This document shows positions 6,337-12,679 of a stretch of 12,679 nt of DNA, piece after piece. The notes under the pieces were generated by a model. That model was not told where the DNA came from. It saw only the letters and a list, made by a program, of their open reading frames with translations, and did no database searches. Both the position numbers and the translations under genes were made by a program. The number at the start of each line of letters is the position of its first letter. The first letter of the stretch is position 1. The stretch covers positions 1 to 12,679 of the forward strand of contig JBAZOJ010000088.1 in the NCBI GenBank assembly GCA_041648755.1, given 5' to 3'. Source of the stretch: JBAZOJ01 sp041648755 (GTDB taxonomy: Bacteria > Planctomycetota > B143-G9).

Positions 6337-6984
6337 ATGCCGCGAGTTCTGAAGTGTGCCTGCGGCGCCACCACAGCGACAGAGAAAACCAGCGGGGACA
6401 TCTACTGCAACACGTGTGGCGCCAAGCTCGAGAGTGAAAAGAAGAGCGCTCCCACTTTGGGAGTCATAGCACTGACGATTGCCGCGACCGCAGTCTTCTT
6501 CGCGGTCGTCTACGCAGTCTTCATGACAGTGCCCGAAGTTCACACTGGTGATCCGACATGGAGGAGGATGACCGAGGAGTCCATGTGCACCAGGCTGATT
6601 CTGTTCTGGACCGCAGCCACCCAGTACTCGATGCTGAACAAGAACACCTACTGGTCAAACGAGGAGTTCCGCAAGAACCCATACAAATGGAACATTCCCC
6701 CCGACTTCTGCTTCAAGGTCATTTACCGCGCTGACACCGAGTCCGGGCCAGCCTCCAAGTTCATATGCGTTGCCATGCCGGATTCCGTGGATATCAGCGA
6801 GCATGTTTACGGGGTCAACGAACTCGGCGTCGTCCGGCTGGCGGTTGTGAAGTCCCAGAAGGATATCAATGCAATCCGACAACTCATTGATGAGAACCGC
6901 ATAGACTGGGGTGCACCGAAGGACAAGACGCGCCTTCACGGGCCCGGCGTGCCGGAATTCACGACCTACACGCAGCAGGAATAG
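6337..6984 (+). CDS. Zinc-ribbon, single-TM protein of unknown function
   Basis: A protein of 215 residues. Four cysteines at the N-terminus, C7, C9, C24 and C27 (CACG and YCNTCGAKL), form a probable zinc ribbon in the cytosol. One membrane helix spans about 41-63 (VIALTIAATAVFFAVVYAVF). The remaining 150 residues should be outside the membrane and include aromatic and Cys-containing strands (C84, C125, C144) that could hold disulfides. I do not recognise the family; zinc-ribbon plus single TM plus globular domain is a common layout for prepilin-like or envelope sensor proteins, but no prepilin cleavage site is seen. GAGGTG lies four bases before the ATG at 6337, and a good promoter sits just upstream. 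It is divergent from the SLOG gene and convergent with the nitroreductase, ending 38 bases from it, so it is probably a single-gene unit. Confidence 0.8.
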   Translation: MPRVLKCACGATTATEKTSGDIYCNTCGAKLESEKKSAPTLGVIALTIAATAVFFAVVYAVFMTVPEVHTGDPTWRRMTEESMCTRLILFWTAATQYSMLNKNTYWSNEEFRKNPYKWNIPPDFCFKVIYRADTESGPASKFICVAMPDSVDISEHVYGVNELGVVRLAVVKSQKDINAIRQLIDENRIDWGAPKDKTRLHGPGVPEFTTYTQQE

Positions 6985-7022
6985 CCGACGGCATTGCCCG
7001 GATCCGCACCTACCGATCAGCA

Positions 7023-7952
7023 TCAACTGAAATTGACGCTCTTCAGCTTTCGGGGGGCAGACCGCAGGAATATGATGTTCGACTTGCCCAGCGCGACTGA
7101 CAGAATCACCTTGTTCCCATTCGGTATTCCGTATTTCGCCTTGTACTGCGGGCGGAAGTTCTCAAACAGCGGCGGAACGTCGCCAAGGATGATCGAGCCC
7201 CAACCTTCGGCTGTTGCGGCAAGCTGAAGATAGGTGGCCAGGATCTGAGCATCTTCTGTCCCGCCAAAGTCCGACTTGCCGCCGTGGATGAGCAGCAGTG
7301 CGGGTGCGCCATAGGTAACGCCATCCCGGCCCTGAGCTTTCGATGCCATCAATGTCGGAACAAGGAAATCCCCAACGAACCTCCGTACGAATTTGTAGTC
7401 CTTGCCTGACATGGACATCCACATGATCATGCGGAAGATCGGCTTCTTCAGGTTCTTTCCAAAGCGTTCGAATTCCTGCTCGCAGACCTTCGCGATCTCT
7501 CCCACCTTCTCCCGTCCGATAATCGCGGTGATTCCCAGCTTCTGTGGCGGGAGAGCCATTGGCGCTTCGGTGGCGGACTTGATAATCCTCTCGACGACCT
7601 CGCGGGGAATGGGCTCGGGGGAGAAATCCCGAACCGACCTGCGTGCCGCGAACAAGCCAGCCAGCCTTTCCGGGTCGTCAGGCCTGTGCTCCGCGGCGAT
7701 GCACCCGCTATAGTCAAAGTCCTTGGCAAATATCGCTTCCGTAGGGCAGACGGCCATGCAATGGCCGCACTCGGCGCATCCTGTCTTGGGATTCTCTCCC
7801 TTGACGAGCTTGCCGTCACGCATCTCAAATAGCCCTGCCGAGCACAAACGTGTGCAAGCGCCGCAAGCGATACATGCGCCCCGGTCAACTTTCACGTCAG
7901 TGGCGAGAGCTTCAGCCTGCTGGATATCTCCGCGAGTGCGAGTTGGCGACAT
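7023..7952 (-). CDS. Nitroreductase family protein with N-terminal 2x[4Fe-4S] ferredoxin domain
   Basis: A protein of 309 residues. Residues 20-75 are a bacterial-type ferredoxin domain: CIACGACTRLC (C27, C30, C33, C37) and CAECGHCMAVCP (C59, C62, C65, C69), giving ligands for two [4Fe-4S] clusters. The first motif ends in Ser where Pro is usual. Residues about 97-295 form the FMN-binding nitroreductase fold: FAARRSVRDFSPEPIP at 101-116 carries the conserved RRSxR, and ATAEGWGSIILG is the typical late motif. Such fusions are found mostly in anaerobes and are predicted to pass electrons from the clusters to FMN for two-electron reduction of an unknown substrate. GGAGGT lies five bases before the ATG at 7952, and a promoter lies just upstream. 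It shares its upstream region with the divergent secreted propeller protein but no functional link is evident. Confidence 0.95.
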   Translation of the reverse strand: MSPTRTRGDIQQAEALATDVKVDRGACIACGACTRLCSAGLFEMRDGKLVKGENPKTGCAECGHCMAVCPTEAIFAKDFDYSGCIAAEHRPDDPERLAGLFAARRSVRDFSPEPIPREVVERIIKSATEAPMALPPQKLGITAIIGREKVGEIAKVCEQEFERFGKNLKKPIFRMIMWMSMSGKDYKFVRRFVGDFLVPTLMASKAQGRDGVTYGAPALLLIHGGKSDFGGTEDAQILATYLQLAATAEGWGSIILGDVPPLFENFRPQYKAKYGIPNGNKVILSVALGKSNIIFLRSAPRKLKSVNFS

Positions 7953-7972
7953 AACGCACCTCCGTGCAGCGA

Positions 7973-8000
7973 GTTATAGCGGACGGTACGGAAGGGTCAA
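7973..8000 (-). promoter_or_regulatory. Sigma-70-type promoter for the ferredoxin-nitroreductase gene
   Basis: On the minus strand TTGACC (8000-7995) and TATAAC (7978-7973) are separated by 16 bases, placing the start of transcription near 7966, just ahead of the GGAGGT site. The 127-base stretch 8001-8127 towards the divergent gene has a T7 run (8039-8045) and GCAAACG directly repeated at 8047-8053 and 8061-8067, but no convincing plus-strand promoter. Confidence 0.6.
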
Positions 8001-8127
8001 GGAGGGGGACGGGCGGAACCACCAAACAACGGCCGGTGTTTTTTTGGCAAACGCTGTTTCGCAAACGAATAGTCATTGAGCGATGATTTCAGCCCAAGAC
8101 CCTCATTGAACCAACAAGGAGGAGATA

Positions 8128-10566
8128 ATGAGGCGAGTAACCGTATTGTACGCTCTGTTAGCTCTCATGATCGTGGTCTTCGTAATCGGCATGCAACCGG
8201 CCTACGCCGACAAGGCAAAGGGCACGTTCCCCGGAACGCTGATTGCGACACTCGATGTACGCACCTCAGTGCAGTACTACTCCGGCTCGTTTACCGACAA
8301 GAAGCAGGAGGACCGCTTCGCCTTCGCGGCGTACGACGGGATGACCTACTATTTCTACACAACCGGTGACCGTAAGACCAAGGGCGCCATCTACGACGCC
8401 AGTGGCGACACGCTGGAGAAAGACAACAATTCGGGGGAAGGCCAGAACTTCAGCATCACGTGGACGGCTGATTTTACTGGCACAGCATATCTTGGCGTGA
8501 TCGAGCAGGGGAAGTCCATCGGAGCATACACTCTTGTGTACTGCTTCGCCCTCGTCGATTCCGTGCCGGATGCTCCGGCGAGCCTGTCGGTCGCCCTTAA
8601 CAGCGAGACCTCGGTTTCGCTCTCTTGGCCTGACGTTCTCGGCGAGGATGGCTATATCATCTACCGCGACGGCGAGGAAATCGACCGCGTTGGTGATGAC
8701 GTAACGTCATACACTGACAACTACGCATTTGCAGCAGGCTCGTCGTACACCTACAGCGTGTCTGCGTACAATTCAGTCGGCGAATCGGAGGCCGTTGCTG
8801 CGAATGCCGTGCTGCCGCACGTTGCTGCGCCGATAAGCGTCGAAGCCACGCTGAACAGCCAGACCTCTGGGACGATAGCTTGGAACGATGTTGAAGGAGA
8901 GACCGGCTACATCGTGTATCGCGGCGGAACCGAGATCGCGCGTACAACGGGCAACTCCTACACCGATGAGTTCTCCTTCGTCGCAGGTACATGGTACACC
9001 TACAGCGTGTTGGCATACAATTCAGTCGGCGAGTCAGACCAGACCTTCGCGAACGCTGTGCTGCCGGTGGTTGCGACTCCAAGCGTCTTGACGGCAACAG
9101 TTCTGAGCACCACCTCAGTCTTGCTCGAATGGCCTGACGTCGAGGGCGAAAGCGGTTACGTGATCCACATGGGCGATGCCGAAGTCATTGTCGGCGCGAA
9201 CGTTGTCTCATATACTTTTTCCTACTCCTATGCCTTGGGTACGACCTATGTGTTCGGGGTTTCTTCGTACAATACTGTCGGTGAGTCCGCGACCACCAAT
9301 GGCGCGGGCGTGATTCCCAATCCGCTGCCGCCAACGGTCTGTTTCGCTGCCACTTACGGGACAAGCGGATCGGACTCAGTGTACAGTGCTATACCCCTGC
9401 CTGACGGTGGGTTCATGGCCTTTGGCAGTACACCTGGTTCCGATTCGGATGCGTTAGCCATGAGAACCGATGGCAGCGGGAATATTGTCTGGCAGAAGAA
9501 GCTGAATTACGGTGGAGATGATCGCCTGTTCACGGCGACGGGGCTATCCGACGGCAACTTTGTCGCGGGCGGCTATTGCTCGAATGGGAAGGTTCTTGTC
9601 ATCAAGGTCTCACCGAGCGGGGAGATGATCTGGCAGAGAGGATTCAGCCCATCCGGCGCAAACTACGCACGGGAGATTCTCGAAACGTCCGATGGCAGCA
9701 TTATGGTCGTTGGCCAAACCGATTCAGGAACCTCTGGTGGTTCTGACGCTTTGGTCATCAAAATGACACAGGCAGGCGATGTCATATGGTGCAATACATA
9801 CGGAGGCTCACGATGGGATGATGCAAGCGCCATTGCCGAATCCGACGGTGGCTACATTGTTGTCGGAGGAACCGAGGGCTCATACTCCTCGTCGGACTGG
9901 GATGCATGGGCTTTCAAGATCGATACATCAGGTGCTCTGGTCTGGCAGACAAAGGTCGACGGAAGTTACCCCGACGAGTTCAACGACATTGTGGCGACTG
10001 ACGACGGCAATTTCCTCGTGGTCGGGACAACCGCTTACCTCTACGGGGGCTCGAATGGAGAAGTGCTCATCGTGAAAATGACCCCAAGCGGCACTATTCT
10101 CTGGCAGAAGGTCATTTCCGGAAGTGGATCGGAAGGGGCATACCGTGTCACTCGCCTGTTGGACGGGCACTTTCTGATTGGCGGATACACCAGCACGTAT
10201 GGAAATGGCAGTCATGACTTCTGGCTCTTGAAGGTCGACATCAACTGCAACATCATCTGGCAGAGGGCATATGGCGGGGCGGGCGGAGATTGGCTGATGT
10301 ACATCAATGAACTGCAGGATGGCAAGCTGGTTCTCTCCGGAATCTATGCCGGGGGGAATCAAGACGGGTTCATCATCGTTACAGATGGAAACGGCCTGTT
10401 CGATGGAACCAAGCCATCCTTCTGCGTCGACACGGGATACTCAGTGCAGCCGAACAACTACCCGGTTTACCAGACGACCTGTGTGGCGAAAACATGGGTC
10501 AGCACATTGCTTTCCTTCACGATCACACCAACGAACACGAGCCTGACGCTCACTTTCCTCTATTAG
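8128..10566 (+). CDS. Secreted protein: PPC-like domain, three FN3 domains and a seven-blade beta-propeller
   Basis: A protein of 812 residues. A signal peptide occupies 1-27 (MRRVTV, a hydrophobic core, then cleavage at AYA|DK), so it is exported. Residues about 33-140 look like a PPC-type beta domain (SGSFTDKKQEDRFAF, GTAYLGVI). Three FN3 domains follow at about 148-230, 231-313 and 314-398; each has a YxIYRxG-like strand and YSVxAYNSVGES, and the first two end in NAVLP. From 405 to about 757 run seven propeller blades with TYGG...D, DGGF.V.G and G..VWQ patterns; the blade-ending Trps are W455, W502, W554, W606, W659 and W711. A 50-residue tail with C766 and C785 ends the protein; no LPXTG, PEP-CTERM or type IX sorting signal is seen. 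AAGGAGG precedes the ATG at 8128. It probably acts outside the cell in binding; catalysis is not evident. The convergent sigma-propeller gene carries the same blade type. Confidence 0.9.
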   Translation: MRRVTVLYALLALMIVVFVIGMQPAYADKAKGTFPGTLIATLDVRTSVQYYSGSFTDKKQEDRFAFAAYDGMTYYFYTTGDRKTKGAIYDASGDTLEKDNNSGEGQNFSITWTADFTGTAYLGVIEQGKSIGAYTLVYCFALVDSVPDAPASLSVALNSETSVSLSWPDVLGEDGYIIYRDGEEIDRVGDDVTSYTDNYAFAAGSSYTYSVSAYNSVGESEAVAANAVLPHVAAPISVEATLNSQTSGTIAWNDVEGETGYIVYRGGTEIARTTGNSYTDEFSFVAGTWYTYSVLAYNSVGESDQTFANAVLPVVATPSVLTATVLSTTSVLLEWPDVEGESGYVIHMGDAEVIVGANVVSYTFSYSYALGTTYVFGVSSYNTVGESATTNGAGVIPNPLPPTVCFAATYGTSGSDSVYSAIPLPDGGFMAFGSTPGSDSDALAMRTDGSGNIVWQKKLNYGGDDRLFTATGLSDGNFVAGGYCSNGKVLVIKVSPSGEMIWQRGFSPSGANYAREILETSDGSIMVVGQTDSGTSGGSDALVIKMTQAGDVIWCNTYGGSRWDDASAIAESDGGYIVVGGTEGSYSSSDWDAWAFKIDTSGALVWQTKVDGSYPDEFNDIVATDDGNFLVVGTTAYLYGGSNGEVLIVKMTPSGTILWQKVISGSGSEGAYRVTRLLDGHFLIGGYTSTYGNGSHDFWLLKVDINCNIIWQRAYGGAGGDWLMYINELQDGKLVLSGIYAGGNQDGFIIVTDGNGLFDGTKPSFCVDTGYSVQPNNYPVYQTTCVAKTWVSTLLSFTITPTNTSLTLTFLY

Positions 10567-10597
10567 TGGTGTCCTTGGCTTCGCAGGAAATACAAAC

Positions 10598-10628
10598 AGA
10601 GGGCGTCCGTCGGGACGCCCTCTTTGTT
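10598..10628. terminator. Bidirectional intrinsic terminator
   Basis: A perfect 11-bp stem, AGAGGGCGTCC (10598-10608) and GGACGCCCTCT (10613-10623), encloses a GTCG loop. TTGTT follows on the plus strand, and the minus strand reads GTTTGTATTT past the stem. It lies between two convergent genes, 32 bases after the propeller-protein stop and 8 bases from the sigma-propeller stop, and can end both transcripts. Confidence 0.9.
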
Positions 10629-10630
10629 GG

Positions 10631-12679
10631 TCAAGGCTTCCATTCGCGTTCTTCCATCGTCGCCTCGTGCACCGTGATCTCCACATCGCGTTCAAAGATC
10701 TCGGCAGTGCCCTGCTTCAGGTCGCCGCTAACGCGCTTCAACCCTGCAGGACGCGCTTTCAGATCTGCCGGGAACGCGAACCCGGGGCCCAATTGCACGA
10801 GCCAGCCATCGAACGTTTTCCCCGTGGAAGGTCGGGGAATGCTACCGAGGGAAGGCCCGTAAGCGCCAAAGGGAGATGAGAGTGCCGAGACAGAATCCGT
10901 CGGGTCGGCCAGCGCGCGGGATAGAATCTCCCTCTCAAAGGAACAGGTTGTGCCACTAAGTAGAAGTCCATTGGGCCTGTTCACATAGTTGATGACCGAG
11001 TCGTGCTCTGGTCCACCGAACAGTCGGTCGAAGGCCAGAGTTCCGTCGGGGTTTAGCGCCACAAGCAGGGCGTCCGTCTTGTTCGGATCCGCATTGTCGA
11101 ACTCGGCCGTACCGCCGAACACATACAAACCATCGCGCTCGGTCAGCACGTACGAGACGGATTGATCGAATGGCATTGCATATCGATTCTGCCAAATCAG
11201 ATCTCCATTGGGGTTGAACTTCAGCGCCATAACGTCCGCATCATCTTCCGAAACTGAGGAGTAACCTGCCAGAACGTAGTTACCGTCGGATGTCGCGATT
11301 ATTGGAGCAGATTCTTCAGATCTCTCAGTTCCCCAAGAGCGATACCACTTGACAATGAGGTTGGCGGAAAGTCTCGTCGCGCAGAAGTCGAAGTCCCCAT
11401 GACTGAACGAACGGGACCATCCTCCGAGTACCCATCCTCCATCCGCACAGGGCAGCATGTTCATGACGTGATCGCGGTCGGGGCCGCCAAAAGCACGCGC
11501 GGACATGACGTTCCAGTCTGTGTCCAGTTGGAACAGGACTGTATCGAAATCGTGGCTGAACGTCCCATATCCCGAAGCCGTAGCCAACAGCATCAAGCCA
11601 TCCGGTTCGAGAGGTATTATCTGGACTGGACGCAGTTCGGCGGGGCTGGAAAATGCGCTCTGGCGCAATAAATGGCCGTTGGCGTCCAACTCCACCAGCA
11701 CCGTGTTATTGCACCAGCCGGTTCCGAAAGAGTTGGAGCATCCCGCCACAAGGAAATTGCCGTTCGGCAGTGGGGTGATAGTCGACACATTCTCATCTTT
11801 GGGGCCTGAGAAAGTACGCGCCCAGACTACATTGCCTCCCGAGTCATACCTGGTCACAAGCCAGTCATTCCCAGTGTCAGTGTTGGAGCTTGTGGCGCCA
11901 CCTGTGATAATCCCACCATCGTTTGTCGAGGCAACCGGATAGAAGGTCTCAATTCCCGGCCCACCAAAGGTTCGATGCCAGCCTCCAACAGGTATGCGCT
12001 GCTGCGATAGATTGAAGAGAGAATTTAGATAGAGGAAAAGCGCACCCACTGCAAGAAGGATCAAGACCGCCAGAAGGAACGGCACACGCGAACATGTGGC
12101 TGGGGTTTTCTGCAATTCGGGACGAAGGTCCTCACCGGCCGATACGCAAGGAGGCTCGGCTGCCAAATCCCTGGAGAATGCTGCAAGCGTAGCAATTGCA
12201 GCAACAAGCGCGAGCCCCTTCTTTTCCAAGACTGTCGCAAGGAGCTTGCGCGCATCTTCCAGCCGGTTTCGGATCGTTCTGGATGAGACATTGAGCATCT
12301 CGGCAGCCACGGCAGTCGGGACATCTGCGAGGTACAGCGCCACGGCCTCATGCTGCTCTGCCGGTAGTTCTTCGATCGCCTCGTAAAGCAGCAACATGGC
12401 TTTGCGCATTTCAGCGGGCGAGTTGTCATCCGAAGCCGTATCAAGAAGGTCGGGGCTAGAACTCACCACGTAGGATCTGCGCGACTTTCGCGACCTGGCA
12501 ATGTCCATGGCTCGGCGGGCGGCGACAGTGAGAAGCCATCCGTACACGATGTTGGTTGTGCGTGTGGATGACCTGTTCGCCCACTCATTCCACAGTGCCA
12601 GAAATGCGGAATTTGTGGCTTCTTCAGCGTCCTCGGGGTTGCCGCATTTTGCTAAAGCCAGCCGCACCAGGGATTGCCG
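10631..12679 (-). CDS. ECF-type sigma factor fused through a TM helix to a seven-blade propeller (N-terminus cut)
   Basis: 682 residues are visible; the frame stays open to the right edge (RQSLVRLALAKCGNPEDAEE), so the true start lies beyond it. Visible residues 1-68 are sigma-70 region 2 (EDAEEATNSAFLALWNEW, then GWLLTVAARRAMDIARSRK). Residues about 92-152 are region 4, with the helix-turn-helix AAEMLNVSSRTIRNRLEDAR. A short hydrophobic segment, GLALVAAIATLAAF, resembles the post-region-4 segment of planctomycete-type ECF fusions. A strong membrane helix follows at 199-221. From about 233 to 628 there are seven blades (HRTFGG, WARTFSG, RAFGGPDRD, RLFGGPEHD and so on); blade 7 holds an insertion of roughly 40 residues. 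A charged tail of about 50 residues ends the protein. With one membrane pass the propeller is outside and the sigma domains inside, suggesting a tethered transcription factor released or switched by an external signal; if the short segment also spans, the propeller would be inside. It may regulate the convergent propeller gene, but this is unproven. Confidence 0.9.
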   Translation of the reverse strand, partial: RQSLVRLALAKCGNPEDAEEATNSAFLALWNEWANRSSTRTTNIVYGWLLTVAARRAMDIARSRKSRRSYVVSSSPDLLDTASDDNSPAEMRKAMLLLYEAIEELPAEQHEAVALYLADVPTAVAAEMLNVSSRTIRNRLEDARKLLATVLEKKGLALVAAIATLAAFSRDLAAEPPCVSAGEDLRPELQKTPATCSRVPFLLAVLILLAVGALFLYLNSLFNLSQQRIPVGGWHRTFGGPGIETFYPVASTNDGGIITGGATSSNTDTGNDWLVTRYDSGGNVVWARTFSGPKDENVSTITPLPNGNFLVAGCSNSFGTGWCNNTVLVELDANGHLLRQSAFSSPAELRPVQIIPLEPDGLMLLATASGYGTFSHDFDTVLFQLDTDWNVMSARAFGGPDRDHVMNMLPCADGGWVLGGWSRSFSHGDFDFCATRLSANLIVKWYRSWGTERSEESAPIIATSDGNYVLAGYSSVSEDDADVMALKFNPNGDLIWQNRYAMPFDQSVSYVLTERDGLYVFGGTAEFDNADPNKTDALLVALNPDGTLAFDRLFGGPEHDSVINYVNRPNGLLLSGTTCSFEREILSRALADPTDSVSALSSPFGAYGPSLGSIPRPSTGKTFDGWLVQLGPGFAFPADLKARPAGLKRVSGDLKQGTAEIFERDVEITVHEATMEEREWKP

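Noticed and set aside
6071..6543. Minus-strand open frames in the gap before the zinc-ribbon gene
   Set aside because: They overlap the promoter and coding start of the plus-strand gene, lack ribosome-binding sites and show no domain features.
8031..8067. T7 run and repeated GCAAACG upstream of the secreted propeller gene as a promoter or operator
   Set aside because: TTGGCA with AATAGT at 18 bases is a poor match and the 7-base repeat is too short to stand alone; noted under the neighbouring promoter only.

Overview
This is a bacterial chromosomal stretch of above-average GC. Every gene that can be checked has a recognisable Shine-Dalgarno or a TTGAC-type -35 box. No rRNA, tRNA, insertion sequence or CRISPR array is visible. 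The source looks like an environmental, probably anaerobic or facultative bacterium from a deep-branching phylum. The hints are a sigma factor carrying the C-terminal extension style seen in planctomycetes, a ferredoxin-fused nitroreductase, secreted FN3/propeller proteins and degenerate intergenic repeats. Planctomycetota, Armatimonadota or Hydrogenedentota-like lineages are guesses from style only; taxonomy cannot be settled from the sequence.

Left part (1-3311, all minus strand). A two-gene cassette encodes an AlbA_2/RecG-C-type ATP-binding regulator followed by a ParA-type ATPase cut by the left edge. The genes overlap by ATGA and are driven by a clear sigma-70 promoter. Next come a small cupin protein with its own near-consensus promoter and an unrecognised Cys-rich protein of 271 residues. 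The gaps on either side of the Cys-rich gene carry diverged repeats, one module of which is inverted between the two gaps.

Centre (3312-8000). Two membrane proteins on the minus strand, each with its own promoter, form a probable conflict/defence pair: a SLOG-type nucleotide-sensor domain fused to four membrane segments with a SLATT-like C-terminus, and a 2TM protein with a leader-like N-terminus. On the plus strand follows a zinc-ribbon, single-TM protein whose -10 box sits inside a palindrome. A convergent gene encodes a 2x[4Fe-4S] ferredoxin-nitroreductase fusion.

Right part (8128-12679). Two genes converge on a strong bidirectional terminator. One encodes a secreted protein of 812 residues: signal peptide, PPC-like domain, three FN3 domains and a seven-blade propeller. 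The other, cut by the right edge, encodes an ECF-type sigma factor fused through a membrane segment to a second seven-blade propeller with the same blade pattern. A membrane-tethered sigma factor with an apparently external propeller beside a secreted propeller protein is the most unusual arrangement here, and the SLOG/2TM pair is the second.
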